Assembly (NCBI GenBank): GCA_934130215.1
Contig: CAKOXR010000008.1
Location: forward strand, 1-26,055
Reading direction: 5' to 3'
Origin: an uncultured Bacilli bacterium
GTDB lineage: Bacteria > Bacillota_I > Bacilli_A > RF39 > UBA660
DNA: 26,055 nucleotides
Shown here one piece after another: positions 7,202-14,153 of the stretch (within the stretch, counting starts at the first letter, position 1; the number at the start of each line of letters is the position of its first letter). Position numbers and translations under genes: made by a program. Under the pieces are notes generated by a model. The model did not search any database. It was given only the letters and a program-made list of their open reading frames with translations, and had not been told where the DNA came from.

Positions 7202-8920
7202 ATGAATTGTACACTTTTAATTTTAGTTGTTTCTATATTTTCTTTTACTCTAAATTTAATATTTTTCTTTAGAAAACATATAAAAACAAAAGAAACACAG
7301 ATATTTTCATATTTATTGGTTGTTAATTTTATTGGGTTAATTGTTGAATTAATTTGTGCTTATATAGGTTATAATTATGAAACAAATAATTTACTTGCTC
7401 ATATATTTACAAAAATATATTTAATATATCTTATGACATATCTTTTTATAATGACTTTGTATGTATATTCAATTGCATATATGAAAAAGAATGAAGGGTA
7501 TTATAATAAATTAAAATTTATTTCTTATGTAATTTATGCTATTTTTTGTTTGATTACAATTTTGTTACCTATTAAAACTGATGCTGGGTTTGCGACTGGA
7601 TATAGTGTAAGTTTTGTTTATATTTCATCAACATTATGTATTATGATTTGGTTAATACCTATTATAAAGAATTTTAAATTAATATCTAAGAAAAAGATAA
7701 TGCCGTTTTTTTGTTTGATGTTTTTTATGTCTTTGGTTGTTATTTTACAAAAGATATATCCTACTTTAACTTTGATTACGGTAATGGAATTTTTTGTTAT
7801 TTTTATAATGTATCATACTATAGAGAATCCTGATTTAAAAATAATTGATGAACTTAAAAAAAATAGAAGTTTAACTAGTAAGAGTTATATAGAAAAATCT
7901 AATTTTTTATTTAGGATGAGTGCAGAAGTTAGAGAACCAATTGAAAATATAAAAAGATTAAATGATTATAATTTAGATTCTGATAAGATAAAAGAAATAA
8001 AAGAAAATTCTAAAGAAATAGATTTAAATTTAAGAAATGCTAATTTTGCTATTAATAATGTTTTAGATGTTTCAAGTTTAGATATCAAAAATATAAATAT
8101 AATAAATAATAAATATAATGTTTATAAACTATTAAAAGAAATTAAATTAAGAGAATCTAAAAAAATAAACAATATTAGATTTAATTTTAATATAAGTGAA
8201 AATATTCCAGAATATTTATATGGAGATTCTATAAGGCTTAAAAATATCTTATTATGTATATTAGATAAATCTATTGAAAGAACAACTAATGGTTTTATAG
8301 AAGTTAATGTAAATTCAATAAATAAGTATGATATATGTAGATTAATTATAACAATTGAAGATAGTAGTTTACCATTATCATTAGAGAAAATAAATAATAT
8401 CTTAGATAATGATAAAGAAATAGATGAAGATAATATAACTGTATATGATATTAATAAATTAATAAATATGATGAATGGTAATTTAATGATTAAAAGTGAA
8501 GAAGGAAATAAATTTTTAATATCAATAGATAGTAAAATAGTAAATCCTAAAAAAGAAGAGATAACAAATGATACTGATATATTATTTATATCAAATAATA
8601 ATAAATTATTAAAAAATTTAGAAACATTATTTAATGAATATACATCAAATTCTGTATTAAATGGTGTTGATGCAATTGATTTAATAAAGGCTGGAGAAAA
8701 TTATAATTTAATATTAATTGATGATGTAATGAAGCCAATAAGTGGATTAGAAACATTAAAAAAGTTAAGAAGTTTAAATATTAATATTCCATGTATAATA
8801 CTATTAGATAATGATAAAGAACATATTAAAAATCATTATATTAAAGATGGTTTTATTGATTATATATTAAAAGATGATTTAAAAAATGAAATAAATAGAA
8901 TTATTAATAAAATGTTATAA
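7202..8920 (+). CDS. Seven-helix hybrid histidine-kinase-like protein with degenerate catalytic sites
   Basis: The protein has 572 residues. Residues 1 to about 205 form seven hydrophobic helices. Residues 210-300 match the dimerisation/phosphoacceptor domain, 335-450 the ATPase domain, and 460-572 a receiver domain: the layout of a hybrid histidine kinase with an N-terminal 7TM sensor. The active sites are changed. The H-box reads F-R-M-S-A-E-V-R-E-P, with Ala241 where the phosphorylated His should be. The N-box reads C-I-L-D-K-S-I, with Lys356 in place of the Mg/ATP-binding Asn. In the receiver the acidic pair is replaced by S-N-N, while Asp507/Asp508 and a C-terminal Lys remain. I therefore call it a pseudo-kinase that may sense and signal without phosphorylating itself. 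ATG 7202 follows AAAGTAGG. It is 60 bases downstream of the ANL enzyme. Confidence 0.8.
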   Translation: MNCTLLILVVSIFSFTLNLIFFFRKHIKTKETQIFSYLLVVNFIGLIVELICAYIGYNYETNNLLAHIFTKIYLIYLMTYLFIMTLYVYSIAYMKKNEGYYNKLKFISYVIYAIFCLITILLPIKTDAGFATGYSVSFVYISSTLCIMIWLIPIIKNFKLISKKKIMPFFCLMFFMSLVVILQKIYPTLTLITVMEFFVIFIMYHTIENPDLKIIDELKKNRSLTSKSYIEKSNFLFRMSAEVREPIENIKRLNDYNLDSDKIKEIKENSKEIDLNLRNANFAINNVLDVSSLDIKNINIINNKYNVYKLLKEIKLRESKKINNIRFNFNISENIPEYLYGDSIRLKNILLCILDKSIERTTNGFIEVNVNSINKYDICRLIITIEDSSLPLSLEKINNILDNDKEIDEDNITVYDINKLINMMNGNLMIKSEEGNKFLISIDSKIVNPKKEEITNDTDILFISNNNKLLKNLETLFNEYTSNSVLNGVDAIDLIKAGENYNLILIDDVMKPISGLETLKKLRSLNINIPCIILLDNDKEHIKNHYIKDGFIDYILKDDLKNEINRIINKML

Positions 8921-8940
8921 AAAGATGAATATTTTAAATA

Positions 8941-8949
8941 TGATATTAT
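8941..8949 (+). promoter_or_regulatory. Extended -10 element before the pspC-like gene
   Basis: TGATATTAT ends 16 bases before the ATG at 8966. The transcript would start on or next to the ribosome site. Confidence 0.4.
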
Positions 8950-8965
8950 AGAAAGAAGGAACATA

Positions 8966-9151
8966 ATGAATAAAAGAATATATAGATCAAAAAGTGAAAG
9001 AATGATTGCTGGTGTATGTGGTGGAATTGCAGAGTATTTTAATATTGATCCTACTTTAGTTAGATTAGGCTGGGTTATATTTGGTTTAACATTTGGATCT
9101 GGAATACTTGCTTATATAATTTGTGTGATTGTTATTCCAGAAAATAGGTAA
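8966..9151 (+). CDS. PspC-domain small membrane protein
   Basis: The product is 61 residues and consists of one PspC domain. The start K-R-I-Y-R-S is followed by the family signature M-I-A-G-V-C-G-G-I-A-E-Y-F and D-P-T-L-V-R (residues 13-33), then one hydrophobic helix (about 35-57) ending in V-I-P-E. In other bacteria PspC proteins take part in envelope-stress responses; stand-alone copies of this size are common in Bacillota and their exact job is unclear. ATG 8966 follows GAAGGA. The next gene starts seven bases after the stop codon, so the two are probably co-transcribed. Confidence 0.9.
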   Translation: MNKRIYRSKSERMIAGVCGGIAEYFNIDPTLVRLGWVIFGLTFGSGILAYIICVIVIPENR

Positions 9152-9158
9152 ATTTAAT

Positions 9159-9965
9159 ATGGATTTTTTAGAAAAAATAATATCTTTTTTACAATCTTTT
9201 AGAATGACAAAACCAACAAATTATAGTTGGTTTCATATTCTTAGTTTATTAGTTACAGTTTTAATTACAATTATTTTAATTTATAAAAAACCGAATAAAA
9301 AGAAAACAATGTTAGTTATTTCAATTATTATGATTTTATTTGAAATTTATAAACAATTATCATTTTCTTTCGATAATGGTAATTGGAAATATCAATGGTA
9401 TGGTTTTCCTTTTCAGTTTTGTGCAACTCCGATGTATATTGCTTTACTAGCTGGTTTAACTAAGAATAAATATATAGAAGAATATTGTTATTCATTTTTA
9501 GCAACTTTTGGTTTAATAGCGGGTATATCTGTTATGCTTTATCCAAATACTGTTTTTGTAAAAGAAATCTTAATAAATGTTCAAACTATGGAACATCATG
9601 GTTTTATGGTAATTATTGGTCTTTTTTTACTTTTAACACATGTTACTAATAGAGAATATAAAGATGTTATTAAAGAAGGTTTTATAGTATTTTTTATACT
9701 TGTTTTATTTGCTTTAATTATAGATATAGGAACATATTATTTAAATATTGATGGTGGACTTGAAATGTTTTTTATATCACCATTTCATGTATCATCATTA
9801 CCAGTATTTAATGTCATTTATAATAAAGTACCATATATTATTTTTTTATTCATTTATTTGTTTTCGTTTTTTTTAGGTGGTTCAATTATGTATGGAATAG
9901 GGAAAATTTTAAAAAAATTAAGGAGGAAATATGAAGCTAGCAGTTGCTTTACAAGAAAGAAATGA
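9159..9965 (+). CDS. YwaF / TMEM164-like membrane protein
   Basis: This is a polytopic membrane protein of 268 residues with about six or seven helices. The region Y-Q-W-Y-G-F-P-F-Q-F-C (about residues 79-89) followed by a small-residue helix, and a later H-H-G at about residues 147-149, are the conserved parts I recognise from the YwaF (TIGR02206) family. Eukaryotic TMEM164 relatives are acyltransferases, but the role of bacterial members is not established. I chose the ATG at 9159 over the upstream in-frame TTG (9129), which lies within the pspC coding region; an AGG overlapping the pspC stop is the only ribosome site, so translation is probably coupled. The gene overlaps the next one by 35 bases. 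Confidence 0.75.
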   Translation: MDFLEKIISFLQSFRMTKPTNYSWFHILSLLVTVLITIILIYKKPNKKKTMLVISIIMILFEIYKQLSFSFDNGNWKYQWYGFPFQFCATPMYIALLAGLTKNKYIEEYCYSFLATFGLIAGISVMLYPNTVFVKEILINVQTMEHHGFMVIIGLFLLLTHVTNREYKDVIKEGFIVFFILVLFALIIDIGTYYLNIDGGLEMFFISPFHVSSLPVFNVIYNKVPYIIFLFIYLFSFFLGGSIMYGIGKILKKLRRKYEASSCFTRKK

Positions 9966-10389
9966 TTTAAATAAGAAAATTGCTCAATTAAATTATAGGT
10001 TAGAGCTAAATGCAATAGTTCAAGAGGGTGAAAAAAGTGGAGAAGATCCTTATGAACTATTAGAGGAATTAGATAGTTGTTATAAGAAGTTAGAGGATTT
10101 AATTAGTCGAATTAATAAAACTAATTGTCAAGTTATTACTAATTATAATAACTTAACATTAACTGAATTGATTGCTAAAAAGGATGTCTTAATTCAAAAG
10201 ATAGATAGTTATAGATCTTTATTTAATAAAGCTAGTAATTTAGTTAGTAGAGTTATGAGAAGTGAGATTAAAATTCTTAGTAATGTTGATGTTAAAAAGG
10301 TTCAAAAAGATATTGATTATATGTCAAAAGAATTAAGATTAATTGAAAATACTATTGAAGAAACTAATTGGAAATTTGATTTAATTTAA
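9931..10389 (+). CDS. DIP1984-like coiled-coil protein, function unknown
   Basis: The product of 152 residues is entirely helical by eye. It starts M-K-L-A-V-A-L-Q-E-R-N-D-L-N-K-K-I-A-Q-L, a pattern I associate with the DIP1984 family of small cytoplasmic proteins, which usually begin with K-L-A-E-A-L-x-x-R-x-D-L. It is rich in Leu, Lys and Glu and predicted to form coiled coils, with a highly conserved-looking N-terminal third. There are no membrane segments. The start is fixed by a strong AGGAGG at 9921-9926; the ribosome site and first 35 bases lie inside the 3' end of the YwaF-like gene, in another frame. The family has no known function. Confidence 0.72.
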   Translation: MKLAVALQERNDLNKKIAQLNYRLELNAIVQEGEKSGEDPYELLEELDSCYKKLEDLISRINKTNCQVITNYNNLTLTELIAKKDVLIQKIDSYRSLFNKASNLVSRVMRSEIKILSNVDVKKVQKDIDYMSKELRLIENTIEETNWKFDLI

Positions 10390-10594
10390 AAAAGATGGTA
10401 ATTTTATAGGGTGAATGTTATCTCTGTGTCTGAGAATGAGACATATTTAATAGAGACTAAGAAGCTAGTCATTTTATTTACAATTTATGCTTAAACGGTT
10501 TACAAGTGTACTTTTAAGTTGTATGATTTAATACCGAACATTAACTATAAAATGAGGGTGTGGTAGGGGAAAATATATTGTTATAAGGAGTTAT
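10390..10594 (+). other. 205-base intergenic region with local hairpins and a promoter
   Basis: No ORF of note is present. A two-tier hairpin pairs 421-425 with 452-456 and 427-431 with 439-443 (add 10000), leaving an eight-base bulge. A second hairpin, 10455-10459 with 10466-10470, shares bases with the first, so the two exclude each other. The second is followed by ATTTTATTT and could be a weak terminator. A promoter follows at 10499-10527. I recognise no known riboswitch or small RNA class. Confidence 0.4.
10499..10527 (+). promoter_or_regulatory. Promoter of the Nudix-VanZ pair
   Basis: TTTACA (10499-10504) and TATGAT (10522-10527) are 17 bases apart. The predicted start near 10534 leaves a leader of about 60 bases ahead of the Nudix gene. 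Confidence 0.6.
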
Positions 10595-10993
10595 ATGAAT
10601 AAAGCAGGGTGTATTTTGATTAATAAAAAAACTATGAAAATTGGTTTAGTTTATCGAAAAGAGAACAATGATTATTCTTTTCCTAAAGGACATTTAGAAA
10701 AAAATGAAACATTGTATGAATGTGCTCTTAGAGAAACAGAGGAAGAAACTGGGAGAAAATGTAAACTTTTGTCAAAAAAAGAAATTGGAATAATTGAATA
10801 TACTAATTTTGAGGGTAATATAAAAGTATATATGTATTTAGCAATTGATGATGGTATAAGTAATAAAATAATTGATGAAAAAGATAAAGAAGAATTAGTA
10901 TGGGTTGATTATGAAGATGTTATGGATAAATTAACTTATCAAAATTTAAAGGATTTTTGGAATAAAATAGAGGTAAAAGTAAGAAAAATATGA
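10595..10993 (+). CDS. Nudix hydrolase
   Basis: The protein has 132 residues and is a single Nudix domain. The Nudix box G-x5-E-x7-R-E-x-x-E-E-x-G is complete (from the G of P-K-G-H-L to E-E-T-G-R, about residues 31-53); its glutamates bind the metal ions that drive hydrolysis of a nucleoside diphosphate linked to another group. The F-P-K-G-H just before the box and the small size are like the Ap4A hydrolase branch, so dinucleoside polyphosphate is a reasonable guess; other substrates are possible. It should be cytoplasmic. ATG follows AAGGAG (10585-10590). Its stop overlaps the next start as ATGA, so the VanZ-like protein is made from the same transcript. Confidence 0.9.
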   Translation: MNKAGCILINKKTMKIGLVYRKENNDYSFPKGHLEKNETLYECALRETEEETGRKCKLLSKKEIGIIEYTNFEGNIKVYMYLAIDDGISNKIIDEKDKEELVWVDYEDVMDKLTYQNLKDFWNKIEVKVRKI

Positions 10994-11697
10994 AAAATAA
11001 AATATTACTTATAATTAGTCAATTATTATTTTTAATTAGTATTTTAAATAAAAAAATTAGTTTTTCTTATTTTCATTATATAATTTATTTTGTTTTATTA
11101 ATTTTTTTAATTTATACAAATGGAATTTTAAAGAAAGATGAACAAAAAGAAAATAGTAATATTTACATATTAATTTATTTAATTTTATTATTTGAATTTA
11201 CTTTTATTATTGATCGTAATCAATTTAATATAGTAACTTTTAAAGACTTAATTTATTATGTTAATTTAATTCCTTTTAAAACAATAAAATCTATAATTAC
11301 ATCAGATATTAATTTATTTCATAAAGTATATAATTTAATTGGAAATTTTATCGCTTTTATACCACTTTCTTTTTTTCTTATTGTTAAAGATAAGAAGTAT
11401 AATAATATTTTAAATCAAATTATGGTTCTTTTACCACTTGCTTTTTTTATAGAGGTTATTCAACTTATATTTAAGGTTGGTAGATTTGATTGTGATGATA
11501 TAATTTTGAATGTTGGTGGAGGAATAATATTTGTATATTTAATAAAAAAATTAAAACTTTCTGATAAAATTAGAAATCTTTTTTATACAGATTTTAATTT
11601 AAGTTATAAAGTCAAAAAAAATTTATATTTATTATCTTTTATTTTACTAATAATTACTAATATATGTATGTTTTTTATATTTATGGAAACTTTATGA
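10990..11697 (+). CDS. VanZ-like membrane protein
   Basis: This is a membrane protein of 235 residues with about six helices. The VanZ-domain landmarks are present: N-L-I-P-F (near residue 90), G-N-x2-A-F-I-P-L (about 115), an E-V-I-Q segment (about 157), and R-F-D-C-D-D-I-I-L-N-V-G-G (about 165-177), the most conserved part of the family. VanZ gives low-level teicoplanin resistance in vanA clusters, but the many chromosomal VanZ-like proteins have no settled function; no vancomycin-resistance genes are nearby, so I do not infer resistance. The gene starts within the stop of the Nudix gene (ATGA), without its own ribosome site, pointing to coupled translation. A terminator follows. Confidence 0.85.
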   Translation: MKNKILLIISQLLFLISILNKKISFSYFHYIIYFVLLIFLIYTNGILKKDEQKENSNIYILIYLILLFEFTFIIDRNQFNIVTFKDLIYYVNLIPFKTIKSIITSDINLFHKVYNLIGNFIAFIPLSFFLIVKDKKYNNILNQIMVLLPLAFFIEVIQLIFKVGRFDCDDIILNVGGGIIFVYLIKKLKLSDKIRNLFYTDFNLSYKVKKNLYLLSFILLIITNICMFFIFMETL

Positions 11698-11700
11698 TTC

Positions 11701-11722
11701 AGGACTATTTTGTCCTTTTTTT
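11701..11722 (+). terminator. Intrinsic terminator after the VanZ-like gene
   Basis: AGGAC (11701-11705) pairs with GTCCT (11712-11716) over a six-base loop and leads into seven T. It ends the Nudix-VanZ unit just upstream of dacB. Confidence 0.78.
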
Positions 11723-11746
11723 CATATATTAAAATAGGTGATAAGT

Positions 11747-12817
11747 TTGAAAAAAATAATTATTTTATTATTATTTATAATTCCAGTTAATATTAGAGCT
11801 TATGATACAAGTGCTACAAGTGCAATTTTAATGGAACAAAAAACAAAAAGAATTATATATTCAAAAAATATTCATACCAAAAGAAGTATAGCATCAATTT
11901 CTAAAATTATGACAGCTATAATAGCAATTGAATCTGATAAATTATATGATACAGTTAAAGTAACAGATGTTGTTAATAAAGCATATGGTTCTGGTATTTA
12001 TATAAAAGTAGATGAAGAATTAAAGTTAATTGATTTAGTTTATGGATTGATGCTTAGAAGTGGTAATGATGCTGCTTTAATGATATCAAATTTTATATGT
12101 GAAAAAGAAGATAATTTTGTTAAAATAATGAATGATAAAGCTAAAGAAATAGGTATGAAAAATACTGTTTTTAATAATCCTTCAGGATTAGAAGAAAATG
12201 GTGGTAATATTTCAACTGCTTATGATATGGCTTTATTAATGAGTTATGCTATGAATAATCAAGTATTTAGAATGATAACTGGAACTAGAAAATATAAACT
12301 TAAAACAAATATGAATAATTATTTTTGGGTTAACAAAAATAAATTATTGACACTTTATAAATATACAACAGGTGGTAAAACAGGTTTTACTGAAGTTGCT
12401 AAAAGGACTTTAGTTACAACTGCAAGTAAAGATAATTTAGATTTAGTTGTTGTAACACTTAATGATGGAAATGATTTTTTGGATCATCAAAATTTATATA
12501 AAGAAGCATATGAAAATTATAAAGCTTATGAAATTATAAAAGAAGGTTTATTCGATATTTATGATGAAACATTTTATAAAAAAGATTTTTATGTTAAAGA
12601 AGGTTTTATTTATCCATTATCAAATAATGAAAAAAATGATATTATTTTAAAAATAAATCTTTTAAAAAAAGAAAAATATGAAAATGATGAAAAAGTCGGA
12701 AATGTAGTCATAAATTTGAAAGATAAAGAATTAAAAACTATAGATATATTTATTAAAAAAAATAAGAAAAAGTCTTTTTTTCAGAAAATCAAGGAATGGT
12801 TTCGTAATTTATGGTAA
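11747..12817 (+). CDS. dacB: D-alanyl-D-alanine carboxypeptidase (S11, DacB/PBP5*-like)
   Basis: This secreted penicillin-binding protein trims the terminal D-Ala from peptidoglycan stem peptides. Residues 1-18 are a signal peptide (M-K-K-I-I-I-L-L-L, probable cut after I-R-A). The serine carboxypeptidase motifs are complete: S-I-S-K (Ser50, Lys53), S-G-N (about 105-107) and K-T-G (211-213). The C-terminus (F-F-Q-K-I-K-E-W-F-R-N-L-W) can form the amphipathic helix that anchors this family to the membrane. I chose TTG at 11747 (356 residues) because AGGTG (11736-11740) sits six bases before it; the GTG at 11738 lies inside that site. A possible -10 (TATATT) is at 11725-11730. It overlaps spmA, giving the dacB-spmA-spmB order known in Bacillus subtilis, which is why I prefer dacB over dacF or dacA. 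Confidence 0.85.
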   Translation: MKKIIILLLFIIPVNIRAYDTSATSAILMEQKTKRIIYSKNIHTKRSIASISKIMTAIIAIESDKLYDTVKVTDVVNKAYGSGIYIKVDEELKLIDLVYGLMLRSGNDAALMISNFICEKEDNFVKIMNDKAKEIGMKNTVFNNPSGLEENGGNISTAYDMALLMSYAMNNQVFRMITGTRKYKLKTNMNNYFWVNKNKLLTLYKYTTGGKTGFTEVAKRTLVTTASKDNLDLVVVTLNDGNDFLDHQNLYKEAYENYKAYEIIKEGLFDIYDETFYKKDFYVKEGFIYPLSNNEKNDIILKINLLKKEKYENDEKVGNVVINLKDKELKTIDIFIKKNKKKSFFQKIKEWFRNLW

Positions 12818-13383
12818 GTTTTATATGGTTTTTATTAATTGTAATAGGTATTATTTATTCTATTATCAATGGAACTGATATAAATAATGTAATTTTATCA
12901 ACACCAAAAGAAACAATTGATTTATGTTTACAAATATTTCCAAATATATCTTTATGGTTTGGTATTTTGAAAATAATAGAACATTCCGGTTTAATTTCTA
13001 AATTATCTAAAATAACAACTAAAATAATTAAACCTTTATTTAAAGATATACCTGATAATGATAAATCATTGGGATATATTTCAAGTAATATTGTTGTAAA
13101 TATGTTGGGAATTGGTAATGCTGCAACACCGATAGGTTTAAAAGCAATGAAGTCTTTACAAGAATTAAACAAAAGTTCTAAGGCTTCAAAAGAAATGATA
13201 ACATTTTTGGTTATTAATACTTCTGGTTTAACTATATTACCAACTAGTGTTCTTGCTCTTAGAATGTTTTATAATTCTAGTGATCCTGGTAAAATAATAC
13301 TTCCAGCTATAATTACTACATTTTTATCAACTATTGTAAGTTTAATTATAGATTATATTTTTAGGAGAATATATCATGATTAA
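12811..13383 (+). CDS. spmA: Spore maturation protein A
   Basis: This membrane protein of 190 residues is close to the usual SpmA size and has the family's paired-helix (nucleoside-recognition/Gate) fold. Landmarks include L-W-F-G-I-L near residue 48, a conserved N-I-V-V-N-M-L-G-I-G-N-A-A-T-P-I-G-L-K-A stretch (about 93-112), and N-T-S-G-L-T-I-L-P-T-S. In Bacillus, SpmA and SpmB are needed for spore core dehydration and heat resistance, with DacB setting cortex cross-linking. The start codon lies inside the end of dacB (ATGGTAA) and the end overlaps spmB by eight bases, so all three should be translated together. Whether this organism forms spores cannot be told from the window. Confidence 0.88.
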   Translation: MVSFIWFLLIVIGIIYSIINGTDINNVILSTPKETIDLCLQIFPNISLWFGILKIIEHSGLISKLSKITTKIIKPLFKDIPDNDKSLGYISSNIVVNMLGIGNAATPIGLKAMKSLQELNKSSKASKEMITFLVINTSGLTILPTSVLALRMFYNSSDPGKIILPAIITTFLSTIVSLIIDYIFRRIYHD

Positions 13384-13849
13384 ATATATACTTCCTTTAT
13401 TAGTTTTATTTGTTATTTTGTATTCTTATAATAAAACAAACATTTATGAATCCTTTATAGAAGGTGTAAAAGAATCATTTGTTTTATTTAAAGATATTTT
13501 TCCTACATTACTAGCAATGACGGTTGCTGTAAATATTTTTATAAACAGTAATTTTTTATCTTTATTTTTTAAAGGTGCTAATTTAGTTACAATGATTATT
13601 TTAAGACCATTATCAGGAAATGCTTCTTTTAGTGTCTTAAATGATATTTATAAAGTATTTGGTGTTGATCATTTTATTTCATTTTTTTCATCTTTAATTC
13701 AAGCTACTAGTGATACTACTTTTTATGTTTTAACACTTTATTTTGGAGTAATTAAAATAAAAAAAATCCGCTATGCACCAATTGTTTGTTTGTTAGCAGA
13801 TTTTTCATCAATTTTAATTGCTTATATTGTAGCAAAATTATTTTTTTAA
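13376..13849 (+). CDS. spmB: Spore maturation protein B
   Basis: The protein has 157 residues, somewhat shorter than Bacillus SpmB (about 178). It is hydrophobic with four or five helices. Matches to the family include R-P-L-S-G-N-A-S (about residues 78-85) and the highly conserved block with D-T-T-F-Y-V-L-T-L-Y-F-G, then K-I-R-Y-A and L-L-A-D-F. It is the partner of SpmA, encoded separately as in Bacilli rather than fused. It overlaps spmA by eight bases (ATGATTAA). No terminator is visible after it: the convergent ferredoxin gene ends three bases further on, so the two transcripts must overlap or share a weak AT-rich end. Confidence 0.88.
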   Translation: MIKYILPLLVLFVILYSYNKTNIYESFIEGVKESFVLFKDIFPTLLAMTVAVNIFINSNFLSLFFKGANLVTMIILRPLSGNASFSVLNDIYKVFGVDHFISFFSSLIQATSDTTFYVLTLYFGVIKIKKIRYAPIVCLLADFSSILIAYIVAKLFF

Positions 13850-13852
13850 AAA

Positions 13853-14050
13853 TTATTTATTGTCTGATACAATGCTAATAGCATTTACTGGACATCCTTC
13901 TAAAGCATCATATGCATCTTCTTTTAATTCTTCTGGTATTTCATCTACAATTACTTCAGCATAATTATCATCAAAACCAAATACTTTATCACATATTCCA
14001 ACACATGCACCACAACCGATGCAAGCAGTTTTATCAACTTCCATTTTCAT
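13853..14050 (-). CDS. fer: Small [4Fe-4S] ferredoxin
   Basis: This cytoplasmic electron carrier of 65 residues resembles the single-cluster ferredoxins of Bacilli. Cluster ligands are C-I-G-C-G-A-C near the N-terminus (residues 10-16) and the fourth Cys in E-G-C-P-V-N-A-I near the C-terminus; an extra Cys (G-I-C, residue 20) is present that single-cluster versions often lack. The middle is strongly acidic, as usual for partner binding. The start is supported by GGAGG seven bases upstream on this strand. It is transcribed toward spmB with three bases between the stops, and away from the gene at 14154. Its partner enzymes are not encoded here. Confidence 0.92.
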   Translation of the reverse strand: MKMEVDKTACIGCGACVGICDKVFGFDDNYAEVIVDEIPEELKEDAYDALEGCPVNAISIVSDNK

Positions 14051-14069
14051 TTTTCTACCTCCAAATCAA

Positions 14070-14098
14070 ATTATAAACAAAAAGACATTAAAAAGCAA
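14070..14098 (-). promoter_or_regulatory. Promoter of the ferredoxin gene
   Basis: On the minus strand TTGCTT (14098-14093) and TATAAT (14075-14070) are 17 bases apart, leading to a short leader before GGAGG. It is back to back with the promoter of the rightward gene at 14154. Confidence 0.7.
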
Positions 14099-14126
14099 GT
14101 ATAGTATTTTAAAAAGATCAAAAATA

Positions 14127-14135
14127 TGATATTAT
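14127..14135 (+). promoter_or_regulatory. Extended -10 element of the acidic tail-anchored gene
   Basis: TGATATTAT ends 18 bases before the ATG at 14154. A TATAAT also occurs at 14136-14141, but starting from it would remove part of the GGGTGAGG ribosome site (14143-14150). Confidence 0.5.
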
Positions 14136-14153
14136 TATAATAGGGTGAGGTAT

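Noticed and set aside
10390..10594. A known riboswitch ahead of the Nudix gene
   Set aside because: The hairpins lie mostly upstream of the best promoter, and I found no conserved core of T-box, SAM, TPP, FMN, purine, glycine, preQ1 or guanidine classes.
10990..11697. Glycopeptide resistance through VanZ
   Set aside because: Only the VanZ domain is present; no vanHAX or regulatory genes are nearby, and chromosomal VanZ-like proteins are widespread.
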